A stretch of DNA of 64,000 nt from CAIWHR01 sp963836265 (lineage in GTDB: Bacteria > Pseudomonadota > Gammaproteobacteria > Burkholderiales > Casimicrobiaceae), in contig CAWIIO010000004.1 of assembly GCA_963836265.1 (NCBI GenBank), forward strand, positions 124,001-188,000, given 5' to 3'. Shown piece after piece: positions 44,288 to 55,176 of the stretch. The translations under genes and the position numbers were made by a program. The notes below the pieces were generated by a model. That model was not told the DNA's origin and searched no databases. It was given only the letters and a program-made list of their open reading frames with translations. Each line of letters starts with the position of its first letter. The first letter of the stretch is position 1.

Positions 44288-45007
44288 TCAGGGCGCGCGG
44301 CGCCACACGGCGACCGTTGCCAGAAATCCTTCCGGAACCTCCGCCGCGTGCAGGTGCCACGATGCCGCTGCATAGGGAAGCGGGCCGTCGATCAGGCGCG
44401 GGCGCGGCTCCAGGTCGACATCGAGCCGTTTGAAGGGGGCGATCAAGCCGTCGCCGGTCGCCTTGCTCATCGCCTCCTTGCACGTCCAATAGCGGAGAAA
44501 GCGCAGCCGGCGCTCGTCATCGGGAAGCTGCGCGATCGCGGCTTGCTCGCGCACGGTGAGGAACTTGCGCGCGAGCCGATCGACGCCGACGCCACGGTCA
44601 CACCGCTCGACGTCGACCCCGATCCGGACGCGGTGCGGATCGCCGAGCGAAGTGCCGATCAATGCCACGCCGTTCGTATGCGAAACGTTGAAATCGAGCG
44701 CGATCGCCGCGTCGGTCAATTCCGGGCGACCGCGAAGGCCCCGGCGGATCGGCACCGCAGCGGGGGCCACGCCAAGCAGGTTGGCGAGCACGAACCGAAG
44801 CGAGGCGCGGCCCGCGATCCAGCGGCGCCGCAACTTTTCCGTGCCGAAACGCGCTGCACGTGCCGATTCGGCGGCGCTGAGCCACGGGGTGAGCGCCTCG
44901 ATTTCGTCGGAGATTCCGTCAAGCGTGCACCACCACAAACCGATGTCGTCGCCGACGGGAGCAATGGCGCGCAGATTGATCGGGTCCTGAATTTCACTCG
45001 GGCTCAT
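44288..45007 (-). CDS. 4'-phosphopantetheinyl transferase (Sfp-type)
   Basis: 239 residues. IGVDVERCDRG (Mg-binding Asp/Glu) and RYWTCKEAMSKATGDGL (W..KEA..K..G) are the two diagnostic PPTase motifs; FNVSHTNGVALIG is the third. Its length marks the Sfp/Gsp group, which transfers phosphopantetheine from CoA to carrier proteins. No carrier protein, NRPS or PKS gene is in the window. Start MSPSEIQ ending at 45007 is preferred over an upstream in-frame ATG (45061), but neither has a strong ribosome site. Divergent from the rrn promoter. Confidence 0.88.
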   Translation of the reverse strand: MSPSEIQDPINLRAIAPVGDDIGLWWCTLDGISDEIEALTPWLSAAESARAARFGTEKLRRRWIAGRASLRFVLANLLGVAPAAVPIRRGLRGRPELTDAAIALDFNVSHTNGVALIGTSLGDPHRVRIGVDVERCDRGVGVDRLARKFLTVREQAAIAQLPDDERRLRFLRYWTCKEAMSKATGDGLIAPFKRLDVDLEPRPRLIDGPLPYAAASWHLHAAEVPEGFLATVAVWRRAP

Positions 45008-45100
45008 GAGCGAGAAGCGTGCGTATCTGTACGCGATCGCAAGTGCTCGATATTGTTGCACTCCGCAGGGAATAGCGGGACCCGCCGGGTACGCGGTGGC

Positions 45101-45130
45101 TTGCGCGAAAGCACCGCTCCGAGGTACAAT
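45101..45130 (+). promoter_or_regulatory. Predicted rrn P promoter
   Basis: TTGCGC (45101-45106), 18 nt, TACAAT (45125-45130), about 240 nt before 16S. It is the best sigma-70-like match in the leader. Confidence 0.5.
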
Positions 45131-45185
45131 GCACGTTCGGTGATTGGCGCCCGCTTTTTTCGATGCGGGTATCGCCAGGCCGGCC

Positions 45186-45197
45186 GTTCTTTAACAA
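45186..45197 (+). promoter_or_regulatory. rrn boxA antitermination sequence (leader)
   Basis: GTTCTTTAACAA, the conserved rRNA leader element recognised by NusB/NusE. A second exact copy lies in the spacer before 23S (47434-47445). Confidence 0.75.
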
Positions 45198-45377
45198 GTT
45201 GCAACCGATAAGTGTGGGTGCTGGGGGTGACCTGGTGTCCTGGTGGGTGGCGCGAGCCATGCATTGGGGCGAAGGAAACTTGGAGTGCTCACACGATGGA
45301 AAGTCTTGTTCTGGTTTCGCGGTGGAAGCTGCGGGATTGGGATGGGGCCAACGTCGATTGAGAGACTTTGAAGGATT

Positions 45378-46909
<1,532 letters not shown>

Positions 46910-46917
46910 CTCGGAAT

Positions 46918-46948
46918 CAGGGATCAGAGGTCAGGGATCAGGGATCAG
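46918..46948 (+). repeat. CAGGGATCAG repeat R1 (after 16S)
   Basis: 31 nt built from GATCAGGGATCAG-like units immediately after the 16S 3' end. It is complementary, with 2 mismatches in 31, to R6 at 51088-51118 just before 5S, so the two could pair around the whole tRNA-23S segment. Confidence 0.7.
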
Positions 46949-47038
46949 CAAGACCTGATGCCGCTCGATGCCTGAGCCAGGCCTTTCAGTGCCCACGCTT
47001 ATCGGTTGTAATCAAAGGGCGCCAAGCCATTTCGACAG

Positions 47039-47115
47039 GGGCCTGTAGCTCAGTTGGTTAGAGCACCGTCTTGATAAGGCGGGGGTCGATGGTTCGAATC
47101 CATCCAGACCCACCA
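47039..47115 (+). tRNA. tRNA-Ile (GAT)
   Basis: 77 nt including encoded CCA. Anticodon loop TTGATAA gives GAT; D, anticodon and T arms fold normally. The acceptor stem GGGCCTG / CAGACCC contains a C4-A69 mismatch where U-A is usual. Confidence 0.95.
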
Positions 47116-47199
47116 GATCAGCGGTCGGCAAGTGCGGCGGCCGGGTTTCGAGAAGCGAAGCGATCGAGCAACGCGGAGTTGCGAGGCTTAGCGGAAGCC

Positions 47200-47275
47200 G
47201 GGGCTGTAGCTCAGCTGGGAGAGCACCTGCTTTGCAAGCAGGGGGTCGTCGGTTCGATCCCGATCAGCTCCACCA
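47200..47275 (+). tRNA. tRNA-Ala (TGC)
   Basis: 76 nt with encoded CCA; anticodon loop TTTGCAA gives TGC. Acceptor GGGGCTG / CAGCTCC pairs with one G-U. Usual second tRNA of a proteobacterial rrn spacer. Confidence 0.96.
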
Positions 47276-47276
47276 T

Positions 47277-47310
47277 CTCAGGGATCAGAGGACGGGGATC
47301 AGGAATCAGG
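47277..47310 (+). repeat. CAGGGATCAG repeat R2
   Basis: 34-nt member of the repeat family just after tRNA-Ala. It pairs imperfectly with R3 (47395-47426). Nested inside is a perfect 10-bp stem CCATAAGCAA (47316-47325) / TTGCTTATGG (47339-47348). Confidence 0.65.
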
Positions 47311-47394
47311 AGAATCCATAAGCAAGCGCCATTGATGTTTGCTTATGGCTTTTGGGCCAGACTGCAGGAGCGGAGGTTCGGTGAAGGGGTGTTA

Positions 47395-47426
47395 CTGATC
47401 CCTGTGCCTGACTTCTGATTCCTGAG
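47395..47426 (-). repeat. CAGGGATCAG repeat R3 (inverted)
   Basis: 32-nt reverse-orientation unit, partner of R2, located just before the second boxA and 157 nt before 23S. Confidence 0.65.
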
Positions 47427-47433
47427 ATCGGTT

Positions 47434-47445
47434 GTTCTTTAACAA
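47434..47445 (+). promoter_or_regulatory. boxA antitermination sequence (16S-23S spacer)
   Basis: GTTCTTTAACAA, identical to the leader copy, in the usual position before 23S. Confidence 0.75.
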
Positions 47446-47684
47446 TGTGGAAGAAGTAAAGGCACACGACTGCAGTTGGTCGTGTGTTGGGTTGGATTGT
47501 ATCGACCCTGTTCTCTCTTAGTCGGAGGGGATGGGGAGGCGCAAGCGCCCGTGATGCGGAGCGGAAAGTGCTCAGTGTTATGGGGTCAAGCGACTAAGTG
47601 CATGTGGTGGATGCCTTGGCGATCACAGGCGAAGAAGGACGTGGCAGCCTGCGAAAAGCTGCGGGGAGCTGGCAAACGAGCAAT

Positions 47685-47815
<131 letters not shown>

Positions 47816-48724
47816 TCACTCTCTGCTGAATTCATAGGCAGGGTAGAGCGAACCCGGTGAACTGAAACATCTCAGTAGCCGGAGGAACAGAAATCAACCG
47901 AGATTCCCGGAGTAGTGGCGAGCGAAACGGGAGCAGCCGTCGCGATTTAGCATTGATCTTAGGAGAACGCTCTGGAAAGGGCGGCCGCAGTGGGTGACAG
48001 CCCCGTAACCGAAGGGATCGATGTGGAACTAAGCGCGAGAGAAGTAGGGCGGGACACGTGAAATCCTGTCTGAAGATGGGGGGACCATCCTCCAAGGCTA
48101 AATACTCGTGATCGACCGATAGTGAACCAGTACCGTGAGGGAAAGGCGAAAAGAACCCCGGGAGGGGAGTGAAACAGATCCTGAAACCGCATGCATACAA
48201 ACAGTCGGAGTCCCGCAAGGGATGACGGCGTACCTTTTGTATAATGGGTCAGCGACTTACGTTGTGTAGCGAGCTTAACCGAATAGGGGAGGCGCAGCGA
48301 AAGCGAGTCCGAACAGGGCGATTTAGTCACATGGCGTAGACCCGAAACCGGATGAGCTACCCATGGCCAGGCTGAAGGTGGGGTAACACTCACTGGAGGG
48401 CCGAACCCACTACTGTTGAAAAAGTAGGGGATGAGCTGTGGGTAGGGGTGAAAGGCTAAACAAATCCGGAAATAGCTGGTTCTCTCCGAAAACTATTTAG
48501 GTAGTGCCTCAGGTATCACCGACGGGGGTAGAGCACTGTCATGGTGGCGGGGGTCATTGTGACTTACCGCGCCATAGCAAACTCCGAATACCGTTGAGTG
48601 CGAGCCTGGGAGACAGACGTCGGGTGCTAACGTCCGGCGTCGAGAGGGAAACAACCCAGACCGCCGATTAAGGTCCCCCAGACCTAGCTAAGTGGGAAAC
48701 GAGGTGGGAAGGCTCAGACAGCCA

Positions 48725-48756
<32 letters not shown>

Positions 48757-48834
48757 GAAAGCGTAATAGCTCACTGGTCGAGTCGTCCTGCGCGGAAGAT
48801 GTACCGGGGCTCAAGCTAGGCACCGAAATCGCGG

Positions 48835-49279
48835 GTTCAGGGATCAGAGTTCAGGGATCAGGAATCAGATTGGCAGCGGCGCATCGGTTCGAGGAACTGG
48901 AAGTATTTCAACGGGCCTACATACAAGGTGTCGTTGGAGGTTCATCGGTTCTCGCTCACGATGCCGCAGATCGAGCAGTACGCGCTTGCAGATCAATTGC
49001 GACGTGCGAGTAAATCGATTTGTGCCAATCTGGCGGAAGGCTTTGGCAAACAAGGCCTGTCCAAGTCCGAATTTAGACGCTTCGTTTTAATGAGCATCGG
49101 CTCAGCAGACGAGATGCGTGTCTGGCTTCGGTATTGTCTTGATTTGAAATATCTGGAAGAGCAGAGGTGGGAGCAGTGGCGCGGTGAATACGAAGTGGTC
49201 GCCAAGATGCTGCAGGGTTTAGGTAAAGGGCTCGAATAGCCTTTACTGATCCCTGATTCCTGACCTCTGATCCCCGAAC
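48835..49279 (+). other. Helix 45 intervening sequence (IVS) in 23S
   Basis: 445 nt inserted between the conserved CACCGAAATCGCGG and CGGTAGGAGAGCGTTC, the helix 45 position. Its ends are 34-nt inverted repeats (R4 48835-48868, R5 49246-49279) with about 4 mismatches, made of the same CAGGGATCAG units seen elsewhere in the operon. It carries a gene fragment for a four-helix-bundle IVS protein. Confidence 0.9.
48928..49239 (+). pseudogene. 23S IVS four-helix-bundle protein (S23-like), probably frameshifted
   Basis: 103 codons from a GTG: SLEVHRFSLTMPQIEQYALA then DQLRRASKSICANLAEGFGK, the hallmark of the 23S IVS-encoded four-helix-bundle family, which forms pentamers and may bind nucleic acid. 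The usual N-terminus (RFEELEVFQRAY) is present just upstream at 48885-48920 but in another frame. A single extra nucleotide near 48921-48928 separates the two, so the full-length protein is broken. A GTG-initiated short form could still be made, but the open part is embedded in rRNA that is normally not translated. Confidence 0.7.
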
Positions 49280-49912
49280 GGTAGGAGAGCGTTCCGTAGG
49301 CCGGTGAAGGTGAGGGGTGACCCTTGCTGGAGGTATCGGAAGTGCGAATGCTGACATGAGTAGCGATAAAGCGGGTGAAAGGCCCGCTCGCCGAAAGCCC
49401 AAGGTTTCCTGCGCCACGTTCATCGGCGCAGGGTGAGTCGGCCCCTAAGGTGAGGACGAGAGTCGTAGCCGATGGGAAGCGGGTCAATATTCCCGCACCG
49501 ACCAGCGATGCGATGGGGGGACGGAGAAGGTTAGCGCGGCCGGGTGTTGGACGTCCCGGTTGAAGCGTGTAGGCGTGGCCCTTTGGCAAATCCGGGGGTC
49601 TTAGCCGAGGCGTGATGACGAGGGTGGGCTTGCCCGCCTGAAGTGCGCGATACCCTGCTTCCAGGAAAAGCCTCTAAGCTTCAGTCGTTGGTTGACCGTA
49701 CCGCAAACCGACACAGGTGGGCAGGATGAATATTCTAAGGCGCTTGAGAGAACTCAGGAGAAGGAACTCGGCAAATTAGCACCGTAACTTCGGGATAAGG
49801 TGCGCCCCGGGTAGGTGAAGGCCATACGGCTGGAGCCGAGCGGGGCCGCAGTGAAAGGGTGGCTGCGACTGTTTAACAAAAACACAGCACTCTGCCAAGA
49901 CGACGAGTCGAC

Positions 49913-49947
<35 letters not shown>

Positions 49948-49971
49948 TAAGTGATGGGGTGCGAGCTCTTG

Positions 49972-50065
<94 letters not shown>

Positions 50066-50324
50066 CGATGGCCACGCTGTCTCCTCCTGAGACTCAGCGA
50101 AGTTGAAGTGTTTGTGAAGATGCAATCTCCCCGCGGCAAGACGGAAAGACCCCGTGCACCTTTACTGTAGCTTTGCATTGGACTGTGATGGGACCTGTGT
50201 AGGATAGCTGGGAGCCTTGGAAGCGCTGGCGCTAGCTGGCGTGGAGGCAACGTTGAAATACCAGCCTGGTGTCATTGCGGTTCTAACCTGGCTCCATCAA
50301 CTGGAGCGGGGACCGTGCATGGTA

Positions 50325-50355
<31 letters not shown>

Positions 50356-50473
50356 AGGTAACGGAGGAGCTCGAAGGTTCCCTAGGTACGGTCGGACATC
50401 GTACTGATAGTGCAATGGCACAAGGGAGCTTGACTGCGAGCCTGACAAGGCGAGCAGGTGCGAAAGCAGGACA

Positions 50474-50547
<74 letters not shown>

Positions 50548-50576
50548 ACCGCCCAAGAGTTCATATCGACGGCGGT

Positions 50577-50616
<40 letters not shown>

Positions 50617-50621
50617 TAGCC

Positions 50622-50654
<33 letters not shown>

Positions 50655-51087
50655 TGGTACGTGAGCTGGGTTCAAAACGTCGTGAGACAGTTTGGTCCCT
50701 ATCTGCCGTGGGCGCTGGACGTTTGACGGGGGCTGCTCCTAGTACGAGAGGACCGGAGTGGACGCACCGCTGGTGTACCGGTTGTGACGCCAGTCGCATT
50801 GCCGGGTAGCTACGTGCGGAAGCGATAACCGCTGAAAGCATCTAAGCGGGAAACGTGCCTGAAGATGAGACGTCCCGGGGACTCGATCCCCCTGAAGGGT
50901 CGTGGCAGACCACCACGTTGATAGGCCGGGTGTGGAAGCGCGGTAACGCGTTAAGCTAACCGGTACTAATGGCCCGTGCGGCTTGACCCCATAACCGTGA
51001 GCGCTTAAATGCCGCGGTGCCGGCGCAACGATCCAACCCCTTCTTTACTTCTTCCCGCTCAGAGCCAGGGCGCGCACGCGGGATCGT

Positions 51088-51118
51088 CTGATCCCTGATT
51101 CCCGACCTCTGATCCCTG
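51088..51118 (-). repeat. CAGGGATCAG repeat R6 (before 5S)
   Basis: 31-nt inverted copy, 29/31 complementary to R1 after 16S; only 4 nt separate it from the 5S 5' end. Confidence 0.7.
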
Positions 51119-51122
51119 TCTA

Positions 51123-51238
51123 CGCCTGACGACCATAGCCCGTTGGACCCACGCCTTCCCATCCCGAACAGGACCGTGAAACGGCGGCACGCCGATGATA
51201 GTGTGGATTCCCATGCGAAAGTAGGTCATCGTCAGGCA
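51123..51238 (+). rRNA. rrf: 5S ribosomal RNA
   Basis: About 116 nt with terminal stem GCCTGAC / GTCAGGC and the conserved GCGAAAGTAGGTCATCG end and GATGATAGTGTGG block. Position after 23S is standard. Confidence 0.93.
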
Positions 51239-51249
51239 CCCCTCCACCC

Positions 51250-51276
51250 ACGCCCAGCCCACCACCGGCTGGGCGT
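51250..51276 (+). terminator. rrn operon terminator
   Basis: Perfect 10-bp stem ACGCCCAGCC / GGCTGGGCGT with a 7-nt loop 11 nt after 5S; the T-tract is weak (CTTTG). Confidence 0.7.
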
Positions 51277-51485
51277 GGCGCTTTGCAGAGCGCGAAGGCG
51301 CCGACGAAACTTGGAACTTGCAAAATTATGCCGCCGCGTTAGCATGCGGGCTTGCCGAGGCCAAGCTGCACGCGCCTTCCCCCAAAAAATGAAAGGGGCC
51401 GCGCACCACGACAATCGCATCGGCTCGCCCGCTCCGTCGAAGCACCATATCGATGGCGCGGGTCTGGATCGAAGGGAGTCCCGGT

Positions 51486-54400
51486 ATGTACGTCGCATCG
51501 ATCGCAAGGCGGAGGTGTGCGCTGCGCTTGCTCTCGCTCCCGGCCCTGGGCGGCGCTCTCGTTCTCGCGGGACTGCTTTGCGGCGCATCGGCGGCGCATG
51601 CCCAAGCCGCCCCTTCGGTCGAGGCCGTAACGCAAGCTCAGCCGCAGGTCGTTCCCGCCGAGTTCAACGGTGATCTGAGCAAGCTCCCCGCGGTGCCGTT
51701 TGCCGCCGGCGAAGCCCCCCCCTATCGCCCGCTGTTGCGAAGGCCACTGACGACCAAGGTCCCCAGCGCGGCGCCGCCGGCGCCCTCCGCGCCGGAGATC
51801 GGCGGCGGCCCGCGCGTGCCGATGCCGAGTCCGATCCAGAACTTCGCCGGCATGAGCAAGCTGGACGCGTGCACCGGCGGGAGTTGCGGCGCCGGTTGGC
51901 CGCCCGATACCAACGGCGATGTCGGGCCGAACCATTACATCCAGGCGGTCAATTCCTCGTACGCGATCTACAACAAGACCGGCACGCGCCTTGCCGCGTT
52001 CACCGAAAATCAGCTCTTTTCCGGCTCGGGTCTTCCGCAGTGCGACGGCCACGCAGCGGGGGATCCCATCGTCCTCTACGATTGGCTGGCGGACCGCTGG
52101 ATCCTGACCCATCTGGCGTTCTCCTTCTCCGGCTCGAATCCGACCACCCCGTTCTATCAGTGTATCGCCGCGTCGAAGACGAGCGATCCGGTCGCAGGCG
52201 GCTGGTGGCTGTACGCAGTGCGGCTCGATCCGGGCGGCACGGGCCTGCCTCCGGTCAACGATCTCAACGACTATCCGAAGTTCGGCCTCTGGCATGACTG
52301 CCTCTACATGGCCTCGAACGAATTCAGGTTCCCGGCCGGAAACTACGATGGAGTCGCTTTCGCCACCTTCAGCCGCGCGAACCTGTACAGCGGCGCCTCG
52401 CTGACCTATGCATTGGGATGGCTCACTCCGGCCAACAACGCATTCACGCTGATCCCGAGTAATAACCAGGGCGAGGGAGTCAACGCCGTCCAGCCGGGGA
52501 CGCCCAACTATTTCGTCTCCGAATCGGGAACGATCTTCGAATTCGAAGTCCGCAAGATGACCGCGGGCACGAATTGCGGGGCCGGCGGCACGCTGAGCGC
52601 GGTGACGCACGTGAGCCAGACGCAATATCCGTTCGCCAATATCGGCGCGGTCGTCCCGCAGCCGAACACCACGCATCTTCTCGACAACATCGACGACCGG
52701 CTGATGCAGCGGGTGACCTACCGTCGGATCGGCACCACCGAATCGCTGTGGATCACGCACAACGTCGACACCCCGACCGGGCCCACGGCGATGCAGTGGG
52801 CGCAGCTCAACGTCACCGGCGGCGCGATTGCCGTCACCCCGGTGCAGCAGCAGATTTACGCCCCCGATACATCGCTCTACCGCTGGATGGGCAGCATCGC
52901 CGTCGACAGCCAGGGCAACGTGGCGCTGGGCTACAGCACGTCGAATGGAACCGCGCCGAACTACCCGAGCATCGTCTACTCCGGCAGGCTCGCCACCGAT
53001 CCGCCGAATACGCTGCCGCAGACGGAAGTGAAGATGGTGGCCGGCGCGGGATCGCAGAACAACAATTGTGGCGGCGGGCCGTGCGACCGCTGGGGCGACT
53101 ACAGTGCGATGACCCTCGACCCCGTGGACGGCTGCACGTTCTGGTACACGACCGAGTATTACAGCAGCCAGGCGAATGGCGATGCCGGCAACTGGCAGAC
53201 GCGCGTCGGGTCGTTCGCGTTTCCTTCGTGCATTGCGGGAACGGCAAGACTGCTCGTGCCCGACGGCACGTCGGAGGTGCAGACGTTCACGGGCTATCCG
53301 GAGACGCGCTGGTTCGCGATGACGGTGGAGCCGGGGAAGACCTACTCGATCGAGACGCTGGATCCGAACGGCGATCTGACGGCGAACGCGATCGGCACGC
53401 TGGGGGTGTTCGCGCCCGACGGGGTGACGTGCGCCGGCGGAGGCGAGTGTGGACTGCACGGGGGCCAATGGTCCGCGGCCGCCGGCGGTGGACGTGGCGG
53501 GCGACGGGATTCGCTGCCTGCTGCGCACGGCGCTGCCGACGGCGGGGATGCAGCAGAACCAGCGGCCGGTGTACGTGAAGGTGACGCGGCTGGATCCGGT
53601 GGCGGGCGGGGGGGCGCAGTTTCGGATCCGGGCCCGGGAGGCGACGCTGTACGGGCGGTGGCTGACCACGGGCAACAACTTCCACGTGGAGGTGGAGAAC
53701 ACGACGGCGGAGGCGATGTGCGTGGAGGTGACGCGCTATCCGGCGGGGGGGCTCAGCTATACGGCGGGGCCGGGGTGGTCGGGGGCGGTGGTGGCGCAGA
53801 CGCTGACGATTCCGGCGTTCGGGGCGGACAAGCTGGTGTTTCCGAGCGGGAGCCTGGTGGGGGGCGAGGGGGAGGGGGCGCTGCGGGTGGGGGCCTGCGC
53901 GGCGCCGGTGAACCTGGTGGCCGCCGGGTTGCACGTGAGCACCTACGCCTTCGACCCGCTGGCCAACCGCTACATTTACTTCTTCACCACGAGCGCGAAC
54001 GACGGCAAGACGCGCAGCACGTGGTGAGTCGAGGCGGGACGGGATTCTGTGGAAAGGGACCGATCATGAGAGCAGGACAGGTGGCGGCATGGGTGGTGGC
54101 GGGGCTGGGGGCGGTGGCGCTGCCGGCGCAGGGGCAGAAAGTGAGCCCGGCCAACCTGACGGTGGGCACCGCGCGGGTGCTCGTGCCGGACGGCTCGTCG
54201 CTGCAGCAGGCGGTGGGCGGGGTGGGGGAGACGCGGTGGTTCGTGTTTGGGGCGGAGCCGGGGAAGACCTACGTGGTGGAGGCGGTGGACGTGACCAGCG
54301 ACCTGGCGGCCAACACCATCGGCGCGCTGAACGTCTATGCGGCGGACGGGGCGACCACGCCGCCGCCGGAGACCAACGTCGACTGCGCGGCGAGCACCCG

Positions 54401-54929
54401 GGCGCCGGCGCTGGAGGTGGCGGCCGACGGGATGCGCTGCATCGTGCGGGCGTATCCGCCGACGGCGGGGAACAGCCAGAACAAGCGGGGGCTGTACGTG
54501 GCGGTGGGGTCGGTCGCGGGGCCGAGCTTCCAGATCCGGGTCCGGGAGAGCACGCTCTACGGGCGGTGGACGACCAACGGCTACGATTTCCACGTCGAGC
54601 TGCAGAACACGACGGCGGAGTCGATGTGCGCGCAAGTGCTGTTCCTGCCGAACTCGGGCAACAGCTACGCCGGGACCTGGTCGGGGTCGCTGACCACGCA
54701 GACGCTGACCATTCCGCCGTTCGGGGCCAACAAGTACGTGTTGCCGAACGGGACGGCGGTGGGGCCGGATCTGCGCGGCACGCTGCGGATCAGCGCCTGC
54801 AGCAGCCCGGTGAACCTGATGCCGAGCGGGTTGCACGTGAGCACCTACGCGTTCAGCCCGGGGATCAACCAGTACCTGTACTTCTTCGCCACCCCGGCCA
54901 ACAACGGCGCGACTTCCAACAGCTGGTAG
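51486..54929 (+). CDS. Secreted multi-domain protein; open frame as read fuses it to the next gene after a frameshift
   Basis: As sequenced, one frame of 1,147 codons. Residues 1-40 are a signal peptide (LGGALVLAGLLCGASAAHA). Residues ~110-580 form a secreted domain (GWPPDTNGDVGPNHYIQAVN, DPIVLYDWLADRWILTHLAF, RWGDYSAMTLDPVDG) of no known function. At ~588 the shared C-terminal domain starts (TARLLVPDGTSEVQTFTGYP, ETRWFAMTVEPGKTY). Near 53427 an extra nucleotide (GTGACGTGCG versus GTGAGTGCG in the second copy) shifts the frame. The rest is Gly/Ala-rich nonsense until 54066, where the frame coincides with the following gene. With the shift corrected, the protein ends at 54027 (about 846 residues). 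Ribosome site AAGGGAG before ATG 51486. Confidence 0.7.
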   Translation: MYVASIARRRCALRLLSLPALGGALVLAGLLCGASAAHAQAAPSVEAVTQAQPQVVPAEFNGDLSKLPAVPFAAGEAPPYRPLLRRPLTTKVPSAAPPAPSAPEIGGGPRVPMPSPIQNFAGMSKLDACTGGSCGAGWPPDTNGDVGPNHYIQAVNSSYAIYNKTGTRLAAFTENQLFSGSGLPQCDGHAAGDPIVLYDWLADRWILTHLAFSFSGSNPTTPFYQCIAASKTSDPVAGGWWLYAVRLDPGGTGLPPVNDLNDYPKFGLWHDCLYMASNEFRFPAGNYDGVAFATFSRANLYSGASLTYALGWLTPANNAFTLIPSNNQGEGVNAVQPGTPNYFVSESGTIFEFEVRKMTAGTNCGAGGTLSAVTHVSQTQYPFANIGAVVPQPNTTHLLDNIDDRLMQRVTYRRIGTTESLWITHNVDTPTGPTAMQWAQLNVTGGAIAVTPVQQQIYAPDTSLYRWMGSIAVDSQGNVALGYSTSNGTAPNYPSIVYSGRLATDPPNTLPQTEVKMVAGAGSQNNNCGGGPCDRWGDYSAMTLDPVDGCTFWYTTEYYSSQANGDAGNWQTRVGSFAFPSCIAGTARLLVPDGTSEVQTFTGYPETRWFAMTVEPGKTYSIETLDPNGDLTANAIGTLGVFAPDGVTCAGGGECGLHGGQWSAAAGGGRGGRRDSLPAAHGAADGGDAAEPAAGVREGDAAGSGGGRGGAVSDPGPGGDAVRAVADHGQQLPRGGGEHDGGGDVRGGDALSGGGAQLYGGAGVVGGGGGADADDSGVRGGQAGVSEREPGGGRGGGGAAGGGLRGAGEPGGRRVAREHLRLRPAGQPLHLLLHHERERRQDAQHVVSRGGTGFCGKGPIMRAGQVAAWVVAGLGAVALPAQGQKVSPANLTVGTARVLVPDGSSLQQAVGGVGETRWFVFGAEPGKTYVVEAVDVTSDLAANTIGALNVYAADGATTPPPETNVDCAASTRAPALEVAADGMRCIVRAYPPTAGNSQNKRGLYVAVGSVAGPSFQIRVRESTLYGRWTTNGYDFHVELQNTTAESMCAQVLFLPNSGNSYAGTWSGSLTTQTLTIPPFGANKYVLPNGTAVGPDLRGTLRISACSSPVNLMPSGLHVSTYAFSPGINQYLYFFATPANNGATSNSW
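53429..54027 (+). pseudogene. C-terminal domain of the 51486 gene, out of frame
   Basis: This segment continues the shared domain (VDCTGANGPRPPAVDVAGDG, then YVKVTRLDPVAGGGAQFRIR, ending ANDGKTRSTW and stop at 54027) in the frame +1 to the 51486 start. It is nearly identical to the in-frame end of the protease gene at 57215-57813. It is part of the 51486 gene, lost from translation by the frameshift at ~53427 unless that is a sequence error. Confidence 0.7.
54066..54929 (+). CDS. Secreted shared-domain protein, copy 1
   Basis: 287 residues: signal peptide (MRAGQVAAWVVAGLGAVALPA) and a single copy of the shared C-terminal domain. The first half is PPC-like (ARVLVPDGSS, ETRWFVFGAEPGKTYVVEA). 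Then come the four conserved cysteines (NVDC, RCIVR, CAQVL, ACSSP), the block STLYGRWTTNGYDFHVELQN and the end YLYFFATPANNGATSNSW. Function unknown. Ribosome site GGAAAGGGACC. As sequenced, the frame upstream is also open and continuous with the 51486 gene, so an N-terminal fusion is formally possible. Identical or nearly so to the 57852 gene. Confidence 0.75.
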   Translation: MRAGQVAAWVVAGLGAVALPAQGQKVSPANLTVGTARVLVPDGSSLQQAVGGVGETRWFVFGAEPGKTYVVEAVDVTSDLAANTIGALNVYAADGATTPPPETNVDCAASTRAPALEVAADGMRCIVRAYPPTAGNSQNKRGLYVAVGSVAGPSFQIRVRESTLYGRWTTNGYDFHVELQNTTAESMCAQVLFLPNSGNSYAGTWSGSLTTQTLTIPPFGANKYVLPNGTAVGPDLRGTLRISACSSPVNLMPSGLHVSTYAFSPGINQYLYFFATPANNGATSNSW

Positions 54930-54988
54930 TCGGCGCCTGCCATCGCGGGCCATCGTGGCGCGGGTGACTGCGCGCCGCATCCCCCACA

Positions 54989-55010
54989 GGGCCTCCCGCC
55001 GCGGAGGCCC
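54989..55010 (+). terminator. Hairpin after shared-domain gene, copy 1
   Basis: Perfect 8-bp stem GGGCCTCC / GGAGGCCC followed by TTTCGTT; the T-run is shorter than in copy 2. Confidence 0.7.
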
Positions 55011-55176
55011 TTTCGTTGCCGCCGCCTCGCCTTGCGTTGCAATCGTGCAACCGCAGGGCGCGGACTGCCGTCCGAGGGCGACGAGCGGTCGCTCGTCCAT
55101 TTCAAAAGGTCGATACACTCCCTCGACGCCGCCACAGCGCGCCGGGGAACCCATGCCAGAATCGGAGGTAGCTCGC

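Larger units (their letters stand above)
53429..55010 (+). repeat. 1.58-kb duplicated block, copy 1
   Basis: Nearly identical to 57215-58796 (constant offset 3,786; I see only isolated single-base differences, e.g. CTGC/GTGC near 53517 and TAT/TAC near 54333). It contains the C-terminal part of the first gene, the whole 287-residue gene and its hairpin. Identity stops right after the terminator stem. Confidence 0.92.
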
